Shown here in pieces: positions 34,592-41,983 of a stretch of DNA of 64,000 nt (the stretch's first letter is position 1; each line of letters opens with the position of its first letter). The translations under genes and the position numbers were made by a program. Origin of the DNA: Acidobacteriaceae bacterium (GTDB lineage: Bacteria > Acidobacteriota > Terriglobia > Terriglobales > Acidobacteriaceae); NCBI GenBank assembly GCA_035944135.1, contig DASZBM010000002.1, positions 744,001 through 808,000 of the forward strand. The letters run 5' to 3'. A model generated the notes under the pieces. The model did no database searches and had not been told where the DNA came from. It saw only the letters and a list, made by a program, of their open reading frames with translations.

Positions 34592-35626
34592 ATGCCGAAC
34601 ACGATCAGGTTACGCGCCGACGATCCGGCCGACGTCGAGCGCGCCGCACAGTTACTGAGAGCCGGTCGTCTCGTCGCCTTCCCGACGGAGACCGTCTATG
34701 GCCTGGGCGCCGATGCGCTTTCCGCAAAGGCGGTCGCCGCCATCTTTGTCGCGAAACAACGGCCCGCGTGGGATCCGCTCATTGTTCACGTGCCGGGTGT
34801 GGGCGACATCGACCGTATCGCCCTGATTCCTGACGAACTCCGTAGCTGCGTAGAAAACCTCGCGGCAGCGTTCTGGCCCGGACCCCTGACGATGCTGCTG
34901 CCCAGGTCCGCGACGGTGCCCGACGCTGTGACCGCGGGGCGGCCGCTGGTCGGAATCCGAGTGCCGTCGCATCCGGCGGCACAGGCGCTTCTACGCGCCG
35001 TGAGCCTGCCCATTGCAGCGCCGAGCGCGAACCGGTTCGGCCACACAAGCCCCACAACTGCGGACCATGTTCTCGCCGATCTGGGCGGCCGCATCGATGC
35101 TGTGCTCGACGCGGGACCAACGCACGTCGGCATTGAATCCACGGTCGTTGACGTCACACGCACGCCGATCGTGCAGTATCGCCCGGGAGCCATTACGCCG
35201 CGGCAGATCGAAGAGGCGTGCGGCCTGCCGGTCGAGGTTTACCTACCGACTGTTGCCGAGAAGAAACTGCGCGAGCCGGAGGCTCTGCCATCGCCTGGAG
35301 TCGGGATTCGACACTACGCTCCGCGGGCTCGTGTGCGGCTGGTCGAGGGTTCAGCGGAGTCCTTGCAGCGGAAGCTCGCGGCAGCAGTTGCGGAAGAGAA
35401 GAATGCCGGGGTACTGCTGCCGATTGGCTGGTCCGCGCCGCAGAACGCCATCGTCCAGCCGTGGGCGACGTGGGACCAACCTGAACGGTTGGCTGCGACG
35501 CTGTTCGCCGGGCTGCGCGCGCTGGACGCCCGGGGTGTCGAGATTATCCTCGTTCCGCTGCCGCCGCCCGGCGGAATGTACGACGCGATCCGCGACCGGC
35601 TGCTCAAGGCTGCTCGCGAGAAGTAG
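34592..35626 (+). CDS. tsaC: Threonylcarbamoyl-AMP synthase (Sua5/TsaC) with C-terminal Sua5 domain
   Basis: 344-residue enzyme that makes threonylcarbamoyl-AMP from Thr, bicarbonate and ATP for tRNA t6A37. The YrdC domain (1-205) has TETVYGLGADA, KQRPAWDPLIVHV, IAAPSANRFGHTSPTT and HVGIESTVVDV. The C-terminal Sua5 domain spans about 215-344. This is the long Sua5-type form; short TsaC lacks the second domain. Single gene, divergent from the CYTH gene with 54 bp between. Confidence 0.93.
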   Translation: MPNTIRLRADDPADVERAAQLLRAGRLVAFPTETVYGLGADALSAKAVAAIFVAKQRPAWDPLIVHVPGVGDIDRIALIPDELRSCVENLAAAFWPGPLTMLLPRSATVPDAVTAGRPLVGIRVPSHPAAQALLRAVSLPIAAPSANRFGHTSPTTADHVLADLGGRIDAVLDAGPTHVGIESTVVDVTRTPIVQYRPGAITPRQIEEACGLPVEVYLPTVAEKKLREPEALPSPGVGIRHYAPRARVRLVEGSAESLQRKLAAAVAEEKNAGVLLPIGWSAPQNAIVQPWATWDQPERLAATLFAGLRALDARGVEIILVPLPPPGGMYDAIRDRLLKAAREK

Positions 35627-35646
35627 CGGCGGATCAATGACGCCAG

Positions 35647-36066
35647 TTATTTCATGATGGACGAGCCCGCATGCAGCTCACTGGTTTTGAGGAGGTATTT
35701 GATGACCGCCTTGTAGATGAGGACTCGCTGGCGGCCAATGCGCATCTTGATCACGCAGCGGTCATACCATTCGAGCTGGCCGTGCATCTGCTCGCCGTCT
35801 TCGAGCACCACGGTCATATCAGTCTGCTGCTGGATCTGCTTCTGAAAGTAGAACGCCTCGGCATGCGAGCTCTCCACATTCGGCAGCGTCTCCTGCATGG
35901 CGTGCGAGAGTGGATCCTCGGCATGCGGATCGTGCCGTCGCTCGCGTGCGGGAAGCCGGGGACGGACGAGCTTGCGTGTGCCGTTAAAGCTGTTGGCGTC
36001 GTCTTTACGGTTGTTTGGCGGCAGCGGAATGGTGGCGTCGTTCACGCGGGGAGTCCTGTTTGGCAT
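35647..36066 (-). CDS. hfq: Hfq-like Sm RNA chaperone with long N-terminal extension
   Basis: 139 residues. The C-terminal ~70 form an Sm fold: Sm1 DMTVVLEDGEQMHGQLEWYDRCVIKM and Sm2 RVLIYKAVIKYLL. Instead of the classic Sm2 YKHA the protein has YKAV, lacking the conserved His. The N-terminal ~65 residues are Arg/Pro-rich and probably disordered (TRKLVRPRLPARERRHDPH). Classic Hfq is a hexamer that pairs sRNAs with mRNAs. The ATG at 36066 has AAGGCCC upstream; the frame from 36123 would add 19 residues. An inverted repeat at 36090-36110 lies in its leader. Confidence 0.8.
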   Translation of the reverse strand: MPNRTPRVNDATIPLPPNNRKDDANSFNGTRKLVRPRLPARERRHDPHAEDPLSHAMQETLPNVESSHAEAFYFQKQIQQQTDMTVVLEDGEQMHGQLEWYDRCVIKMRIGRQRVLIYKAVIKYLLKTSELHAGSSIMK

Positions 36067-36089
36067 GGGCCTTCGTGATTCCTGAACCC

Positions 36090-36110
36090 TTGGGACGTGC
36101 TGCGTCCCAA
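36090..36110. other. Hairpin between holB and hfq
   Basis: TTGGGACG(TGCTG)CGTCCCAA. It follows the holB stop on the minus strand without a U-tract, so it is more likely a leader structure of hfq than a terminator. Confidence 0.4.
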
Positions 36111-36203
36111 CGGCCCTTTTCACTCTTAATAACGTTCAGGTGTCACGTATTTGGATGCAGAGACGCGAATGCGCGCCAGAATGTTTCAAGAATGCTGCGG
36201 AAG

Positions 36204-37334
36204 TCACATCCGCGCACTCTCGAGCTGCAGCGCCAACGAGTCCAAAGAGAGCGAGCGTAACAAGTTGCGTCGCATGCCGCTGTGCGCTGCGTCCACGGCA
36301 CGCATAGCGCCCTCTATCCAGTCGAAGGACACGGTTTGCGCGATCCGTTCCAGGTCTTTGCGACGGTCGACATTGCGTACGCGGTCGGGTGCACCGGACT
36401 GAATCACGAGCACATCTTCAAGCAGACTCGCCAGCGCGCGCAGAAGCGCCGCCGTCTTCGCCTGGCCCTCGGCGCCGGAACGATAGGTCTCGGTTGTTTT
36501 GAAGAGTGGTGAGTGATCGTTGGTGCGCTCGAGGCCGGCAAGCAGAGAGAACGCATCGGCGCGGGCTGAGGCGTACTCGGGCAGGTTGAAGGCCAGCGCA
36601 CGGCCGGCGGCGCCCTCGCTGAGCCTGCCGATGAGTTCACGATCGGTGCGCGACCAGTCTGGCCGACGCGATGCGAGCAGGTCCGCGATCTCGTCCGGCG
36701 GCAGAGCGCCGAGCCTGGCGAATGCGCAACGGGACCGGATGGTCGGAAGAAGCTCGCCGGGATTTTCGGTCAGAAGAATCAGGTGAACGTATGCGGGCGG
36801 CTCTTCGAGCAGCTTCAGGAGCGAGTTCGCCGCCTCCTTCATGAAGCTCGAGGCTGTGATGATGAAGACCTTCGCGGGCGCCTCGGTGGGGAGATACTGC
36901 GCGCGCTGAATGACGGTGCGGATCTGGCCGAGCTTGATCAGCAGTTGCGGCGGATCAGGAGGCACGACCAGCACATCGGGGTGGGTCTGGACCAGAACGC
37001 GGGTGTCCTTCTTGTCGGTTTCCCGCATGTCCTCACGCGCGGCGATGGCCTCGTCTACACGCGCTTCGAGTTCCGCGGATTCAGCGATGCGGGTGCAGTT
37101 GCGACAGCGGCCGCAGAAGGCGGCCAACTCGCGGCCGTGTGCGTCGACCTCGCGCGGTTGTGTCTCGCACTCGAGCGCCATGGTGAGAAGCAGAGCAAGC
37201 GTGTACTTTCCACTGCCGCGGGCGCCTGCGATGACGAGCGAGTGCGGCAGCCGACCGGCGGCGATCGCCGCACGCAGGTTGTCGACAACAGCCGTGTTGC
37301 CCAGAAATTCAGAGAAGCTGGAAGGGACCGCCAC
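36204..37334 (-). CDS. holB: DNA polymerase III delta-prime subunit
   Basis: 376-residue AAA+ clamp-loader subunit. The Walker-A region is GARGSGKYT, degenerate as in other delta-prime proteins. A zinc module has CGRCRNC, interrupted by an acidic insertion (ESAELEARVDEA). Sensor/arginine-finger residues are in SFMKEAANSLLKLLEEPP and IRSRC (SRC motif). Its start is 9 bp after the P450 stop, and tmk lies upstream of that, so tmk-P450-holB is one unit. In most bacteria tmk and holB are direct neighbours. Confidence 0.9.
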   Translation of the reverse strand: MAVPSSFSEFLGNTAVVDNLRAAIAAGRLPHSLVIAGARGSGKYTLALLLTMALECETQPREVDAHGRELAAFCGRCRNCTRIAESAELEARVDEAIAAREDMRETDKKDTRVLVQTHPDVLVVPPDPPQLLIKLGQIRTVIQRAQYLPTEAPAKVFIITASSFMKEAANSLLKLLEEPPAYVHLILLTENPGELLPTIRSRCAFARLGALPPDEIADLLASRRPDWSRTDRELIGRLSEGAAGRALAFNLPEYASARADAFSLLAGLERTNDHSPLFKTTETYRSGAEGQAKTAALLRALASLLEDVLVIQSGAPDRVRNVDRRKDLERIAQTVSFDWIEGAMRAVDAAHSGMRRNLLRSLSLDSLALQLESARM

Positions 37335-37343
37335 CAGTTAAGC

Positions 37344-38786
37344 CTATCGCAGAGGCTGCGACCAAGCGCGAGCGTGCAGCCGCATCATCATCGGAAATTT
37401 CGGACGGAGCGTGATCTTGGCCTGCGGAACGATGGGAAAGCGCGGGACGAACTCGAGTCGCCAGCGCTGCGCTATTGTGGCCAGCGCGAGGACGCCTTCC
37501 ATCCATGCAAAGCCTTCGCCGATGCACTGCCTGCGGCCACCACCGAAAGGGAAGTAGACAAAGCGCGGGCGCGTCGCCTTGGCTTCCGGCGTGTGCCGCT
37601 CCGGCCGAAACGCCAGCGGCTCGTCCCAATAAACTGGCGAGCGGTGAATGACGTATTGGCTGAAGAAGATATGCGTTCCAGGTGGCAGGCGGTACTCGCC
37701 AAGCTGCACGGGTTTGGTGGCCTGTCTTCCCATCGCCCATGCCGGCGGATACAGTCTCATCGATTCGGCGAAGACCATCTCGGTGTAGCGCAGGTTCGGG
37801 AGGTCCTCGATGGTTGGCGTCCGTCCGCCGAGCACCTCGTCGACCTCGCACTCCATGCGCTCGCGAGAGGCAGGGTTCTGGCTGAGCAGATACCACGTCC
37901 ATGCCATCGCGTTCGCGACGGTCTCGTAGCCGGCGAGGAAGATAGTGAGCGCCTCGTCACGGACCTGCTCGTCGGACATTCCCTGGCTCACGGCCGTCGT
38001 CGACGTGACGTCCTCGTCCTGCGCGGCAATCAGCATTGAGAGCAGGTCGTGCCGCTGCTCCAGTTGCTCCCGCGTGAGCGCGCGACGGTCGGCGATCATG
38101 CGGTGGACAATCGCATCGAGTCTGGCGCGCGACCTGCGAAACTGCATGACGCCGGGGATGGGCCAGTCCAGTACGTCTTCTAACCTGGGGAAGGCGACGA
38201 GGAAGTTATAGAGGCCCATGATTGTGTTCACTTCGTCGGCGACCGACAACACAGCGGGCGTCACCTCCTGGTCGAACAAGGTCCGCGCAATGATCTGCAG
38301 ACTAAGCCGCATCATCGCTGCAGAGATATCCAGCTCATCGCCGTCGCGCCAGCTCTCGCGCAAAGTACCGGCGTTCGCCACCATCTGGGCGGCGTAGCCC
38401 GCGATGCGCTGGCGGTGAAATGCGGGTGCGGCGATTCTGCGTTGCCGCATGTGGATGGGATCGTCGGACGTGATGAGGCCTTCGCCCAGCAGAATCTTCA
38501 TGCGGCGCAGCGTGCGCTCTTTTACGAAGCTCGACGCCTGGTTGATCAGGATCTCGTTGATCCATTCCGGATCGTTCACGAAGACGATCAGGGTGCCCAT
38601 GAAGCGGTAGCACGCGATTCGTCCGAAGCGCGCGTGCAGGTGCTCAAAGAGAGGGATGGGTTTGCCGAAGTTTACCCAGCGCCTGCGAAAGTAATGATGC
38701 AGCGGTCGCTTCAGGCCAGGCGGGAGATGCCACTCACCCTCTTGCGTCGGACCAACGTAGTCGCCGTGATAGAGGCTTGTGCTCAC
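37344..38786 (-). CDS. Cytochrome P450 inside the tmk-holB unit
   Basis: 480 residues. Heme-binding FGGGRRQCIGEG gives Cys421 as thiolate ligand. The I-helix oxygen site is AGYET (residues 285-289), and the K-helix ExxR is ESMR (341-344). No N-terminal membrane anchor is seen, as usual for bacterial P450s. Its start ATG overlaps the tmk stop by 4 bp (ATGA), and its stop is 9 bp from holB, so it is translationally coupled to two DNA-replication genes. The substrate is unknown, and no ferredoxin/reductase partner is nearby. Confidence 0.93.
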   Translation of the reverse strand: MSTSLYHGDYVGPTQEGEWHLPPGLKRPLHHYFRRRWVNFGKPIPLFEHLHARFGRIACYRFMGTLIVFVNDPEWINEILINQASSFVKERTLRRMKILLGEGLITSDDPIHMRQRRIAAPAFHRQRIAGYAAQMVANAGTLRESWRDGDELDISAAMMRLSLQIIARTLFDQEVTPAVLSVADEVNTIMGLYNFLVAFPRLEDVLDWPIPGVMQFRRSRARLDAIVHRMIADRRALTREQLEQRHDLLSMLIAAQDEDVTSTTAVSQGMSDEQVRDEALTIFLAGYETVANAMAWTWYLLSQNPASRERMECEVDEVLGGRTPTIEDLPNLRYTEMVFAESMRLYPPAWAMGRQATKPVQLGEYRLPPGTHIFFSQYVIHRSPVYWDEPLAFRPERHTPEAKATRPRFVYFPFGGGRRQCIGEGFAWMEGVLALATIAQRWRLEFVPRFPIVPQAKITLRPKFPMMMRLHARAWSQPLR

Positions 38787-39478
38787 GACGCGCTCGCAGT
38801 CTCGACCCCCACTGTGTTGCCCAGCCGCTGGCGGACTACCGCCAGAATCTTATCTGCAATCTGCTCGATGGTTCCAGGCTGATCGAGCAGGGCAACACGT
38901 TGCGGCTCGCGCTCAGCAATGACCCGGTACTGATCGTAGACGCGGCTGTAAAACGCGTCACCCTCGCGCTCGAACCTGTTTTCATCGGTCCCATGCTGAC
39001 GAACATGACGGTCGTTTCGGCGGCGAGCGCGTGCGAGTGAGGCGTTGAGCGGCGGCAACAAAAGCAGCGTGAGATCAGGCTGGACGTTATCGCAGGCGGC
39101 GCTGTGCATTGCGAGTACCCGCTCGGCACCGAGCCCGCGGCCAGCCCCCTGGTATGCCTCCGAGGAATCGGTGTAGCGGTCGCAGAGAACAATCTCGCGA
39201 CGATCAAGGGCCGGGAGGATGATCTCTTTGAGTGATTGTGCCCGGTCGGCAAACATCAGGGCCATCTCCGCGGCAGGGGCGATCTCACCTAGCTCCGTCT
39301 CGCTTTTTGAATCCAGCAATACGCCGCGAATGCGGTCACCGAGCCTTGTGCCGCCGGGCTGGCGCAGGGTGACCACGCGGTGTCCTTCGCTTTCAAGCGC
39401 GGCTGCCAGGCGGCGGAGCTGGGTGGTCTTGCCCGCACCGTCCAGGCCCTCGAACGTGATGAAAAATCCGCGCCTCAC
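38783..39478 (-). CDS. tmk: Thymidylate kinase
   Basis: 231-residue dTMP kinase making dTDP. P-loop FEGLDGAGKTTQ, then the DR(Y/x) site in LCDRYTDSSEAYQGAGRGLG and the substrate region DLTLLLLPPL. N-terminal start MRRGFFITFEGLD is conventional. The 4-bp overlap with P450 (downstream on the minus strand) shows coupling. Length slightly above the usual 205-215 residues. Confidence 0.94.
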   Translation of the reverse strand: MRRGFFITFEGLDGAGKTTQLRRLAAALESEGHRVVTLRQPGGTRLGDRIRGVLLDSKSETELGEIAPAAEMALMFADRAQSLKEIILPALDRREIVLCDRYTDSSEAYQGAGRGLGAERVLAMHSAACDNVQPDLTLLLLPPLNASLARARRRNDRHVRQHGTDENRFEREGDAFYSRVYDQYRVIAEREPQRVALLDQPGTIEQIADKILAVVRQRLGNTVGVETASAS

Positions 39479-39605
39479 GTCCTTGAGTCTACTGCACTAC
39501 GGGAGCGAGTCTACTGCGCCGCCCCAACCCGCATCTTACGGAATGAAAAGAGGCTTGCCGTCGGCACAGCCTCACGAAAAGGGCCCGAGCCCGCGGGAGT
39601 TCGCA

Positions 39606-39767
39606 ATGCTTACGTTCATTCTTCTCGCCGTTTTCGCTGTCATCGGCATCGCGTGCTTTCTCGTTGCCTACAGCGCCAATCAGCGCAAGCGCGCCGGCCA
39701 AAGCGGCATTGATGCCGTAAACAATCAGCAGACCCCGCGCCCGCGCGCCACGCCACCCGAACCCTAG
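39606..39767 (+). CDS. Single-span small membrane protein
   Basis: 53 residues: one hydrophobic helix (LTFILLAVFAVIGIACFLVAY), a basic cytoplasmic stretch (NQRKRAG) and a Pro-rich tail (PRPRATPPEP). The ATG at 39606 follows GGGAG. Downstream is the lipoprotein gene on the opposite strand, 8 bp away. No recognisable family; too short for confident prediction. Confidence 0.55.
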   Translation: MLTFILLAVFAVIGIACFLVAYSANQRKRAGQSGIDAVNNQQTPRPRATPPEP

Positions 39768-39775
39768 CCTCTGAT

Positions 39776-40126
39776 TCAGGGCGTTAGCTGCGGGCTCCAC
39801 TGCGCGCCAGCCGGGGTCAGCGTAATCGTCAGGGAACCCTGCTGCCCTTCGTGCAGATCCGGCCCGGCCCCGGTGTGTTGCTTGTGCTGGGCATCCGTCC
39901 AGGACACCTTCGTCGCACCGCTGCCCAATATCTTGAACCGGTACGGGTAACTCGCTCCCGCGATCAGCGACTCTCGCCCAAAACTGGCACTTGGGTAGTC
40001 GACCTCGACAAGCGTAACTGCTGCGCCTGTGTCGTTGCGGACCGTCGCGCTCACATAAGGCGACTTACAGCCACTGAGTGACAAAACTGCAACGAGTCCT
40101 GCAAGCGCCGAAATCCTTCGACCCAC
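39776..40126 (-). CDS. Putative lipoprotein downstream of lpxD
   Basis: 116 residues with a lipobox in LVAVLSLSGCKSP (Cys about residue 19) followed by a beta-rich domain. The start is GTG at 40126, 2 bp after the lpxD stop, with GGAG 8 nt upstream lying in the final lpxD codons. The longer ATG frame to 40201 overlaps lpxD coding and has no signal, so I reject it. Likely an envelope protein. No motif for function. Confidence 0.7.
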   Translation of the reverse strand: MGRRISALAGLVAVLSLSGCKSPYVSATVRNDTGAAVTLVEVDYPSASFGRESLIAGASYPYRFKILGSGATKVSWTDAQHKQHTGAGPDLHEGQQGSLTITLTPAGAQWSPQLTP

Positions 40127-40128
40127 AA

Positions 40129-41148
40129 CTATTTCTCCTGCGATCTCAGCTTTCGGATCAACTCCGGGAGCCGGTTCACTGCGGCCACGGTCCGCAGCCA
40201 TGCCTTGTTGTCCATCGCCGGATAGCCGCTCACCACGGCGCCGGGAGCCACGTCCGATGGGATTCCCGTCTGGGCCGTCGCGACCGCACCGTCGCCGATG
40301 GTAAGGTGGCCGGCCACGCCCACCTGGCCAGCGAGGATTACATTCTTTCCCACCGTGGTTGAACCCGCGAGCCCCACCTGCGCGCAGAGAAGTGAGTTCT
40401 CGCCCACCGTGGACCCATGGCCAACCTGCACAAGGTTATCGATCTTCGCTCCCCTGGCAATCCGCGTCTCACCGACGCTGGCCCGGTCCACGCACGCGTT
40501 CGCCTGTACCTCCACTTGGTCCTCAAGCACAGCCGGCCCGGTCTGGAGAATCTTCGTCCAGCTCCCGTCGGCGCTCTTCGCGAATCCGAAACCGTCCGCG
40601 CCGATGACCGCGCCGTTCTGCAGCGTTACGTCGTCGCCGAGAATGCACCGCTCGCGAACCACGGCATGGGCGTGAGCGAAGAACCTCTTACCGATCCGCG
40701 CTCCAGGATAGATCACCACGTGCGGCAATAGAACCGCATCGTCACCAATCACGACGTCGTCGCCCACGACGACATAGGCGCCGACATGCGCCCGCGCTCC
40801 AATTTTCGCGGAAGGGCTGACGACAGCCGTCGCGTGAACGCCGGGAGGGAAGCGCCGCGTGGGATGAAAGATCTCGAGCGCCCTGGCAAAGGCCAGGTAC
40901 GGGTTTGCCACTCGCAGGGTCGGCAGCGGAAACTCGGGCGCGTTCGGCTCGACCAACAGGGCCGCCGCTTTGGTCTTTTTGGCGAGCGCACTGTATCGCA
41001 CATTCGTCAGGAAGCTGACCTCGTGCGGGCCGGCCTTTTCGAGCCCCGCGACTCCGGTGATCTCCAGGCTGCCGACGGAGTCCACACTCGTTCCGGGCGC
41101 AGGGGTCAGCGACGCGTCCAGCTTCTCGGCCAACAGTGCCAGCTTCAT
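40129..41148 (-). CDS. lpxD: UDP-3-O-(3-hydroxyacyl)glucosamine N-acyltransferase
   Basis: 339-residue left-handed beta-helix trimer enzyme of lipid A synthesis (third step). The N-terminal uridine-binding domain spans about 1-100 (GVAGLEKAGPHEVSFLTN). Hexapeptide repeats follow (ARAHVGAYVVVGDDVVIGDDAVLLPHVV, HAHAVVRERC). ATG at 41148 chosen; the frame extended to 41577 reads through another gene's strand. This shows the organism makes lipid A. Confidence 0.93.
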   Translation of the reverse strand: MKLALLAEKLDASLTPAPGTSVDSVGSLEITGVAGLEKAGPHEVSFLTNVRYSALAKKTKAAALLVEPNAPEFPLPTLRVANPYLAFARALEIFHPTRRFPPGVHATAVVSPSAKIGARAHVGAYVVVGDDVVIGDDAVLLPHVVIYPGARIGKRFFAHAHAVVRERCILGDDVTLQNGAVIGADGFGFAKSADGSWTKILQTGPAVLEDQVEVQANACVDRASVGETRIARGAKIDNLVQVGHGSTVGENSLLCAQVGLAGSTTVGKNVILAGQVGVAGHLTIGDGAVATAQTGIPSDVAPGAVVSGYPAMDNKAWLRTVAAVNRLPELIRKLRSQEK

Positions 41149-41222
41149 GGCGCTGATTGTAGCGAACCCGGATGGACGACGGCTGTTCAAAGCCCGCAGG
41201 CTTCCCGAGGTGCGAGGGAGGG

Positions 41223-41729
41223 CTACTCCTCGAACAGCGTGGGCTGCGGCTCTTCTTTCGCAGGCTTCGGGGCCTTCGCGGAGGCTGGCTGGATCAACCC
41301 CATAGCCTCGATCGAGTCGATTGCGGAGCGCGGCACGAAAAGCCGCTGCGTATTCCCGCGTGTGTCTGGAGGCGTCACAAAGAGTCCAAGTGAGTCGGCG
41401 AGCGTGTCCAGGAGCGTCCGGCTCACTTGCACAAGACCCTCCAGCACGTCGCCGTCTGTCAGCCGCATCCGCACCCACAGGCCCTCCGACCTTGGCCGAG
41501 CGGTGAACTTTCTGCGCTCCAGCCGCTCGGGCAGGTGCTGGTCTGCGAGGTTGAAGTCGCGCACGTAGGCGATCCACTTGATCTCGCTTAGCTGTATAGG
41601 TGTGACGTGGGCGGAAGGGTCGATCAACTCGACATAACCATGGAGAAGGCTAACCTCCTGAGGCAGATAGCCCCAGTTGAGGTGGTCGTTGAACCTGCGA
41701 ACGATGACCTTTTTCTGCGCGGAAGCCAT
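41223..41729 (-). CDS. Uncharacterised protein (DUF6982-like)
   Basis: 168 residues, mostly beta strands: RRFNDHLNWGYLP, VELIDPSAHVTPIQLSEIKWIAYVRDFN, GLWVRMRLTDGDVLEGLVQVS, RLFVPRSAIDSIEAMG. It has a Lys/Pro-rich tail (ASAKAPKPAKEEPQPT). The arrangement of two SH3-like halves recalls an uncharacterised acidobacterial family (possibly DUF6982); I am not certain. Start ATG at 41729. Next to lpxD (74 bp) on the same strand. Confidence 0.5.
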   Translation of the reverse strand: MASAQKKVIVRRFNDHLNWGYLPQEVSLLHGYVELIDPSAHVTPIQLSEIKWIAYVRDFNLADQHLPERLERRKFTARPRSEGLWVRMRLTDGDVLEGLVQVSRTLLDTLADSLGLFVTPPDTRGNTQRLFVPRSAIDSIEAMGLIQPASAKAPKPAKEEPQPTLFEE

Positions 41730-41983
41730 TCGAAAATCCGCTCCAACGGGATTGTCGCACGCAGAACGGAGGCCGAAGAGCAACTCCGAATTGGCGGATC
41801 CCCGTGCGCGAGCTTTGCCCGATCACTGGAACCATATCCGCAACAGAATCAGTGCAGAAAGTTCACCCGATTGCCCAATTTGTTGTACAATCAGGAGTTG
41901 CGACGGCCCGATTGCGTCGTCTAAATCGCTGAGAGATCGGGACTTACCGGTCGAGCAGCCCGCCCGGGAGTTCAATCTAACCG
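41730..41983 (+). promoter_or_regulatory. Divergent upstream region with candidate promoter for the CCA enzyme
   Basis: 254-bp region. A TACAAT candidate -10 (41886-41891) faces the nucleotidyltransferase gene, with a weak -35 (TTCACC). Downstream, CGGTCGAGCAGCCCGCCCGGGAG precedes the start and contains the likely GGGAG ribosome-binding site. Confidence 0.4.
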
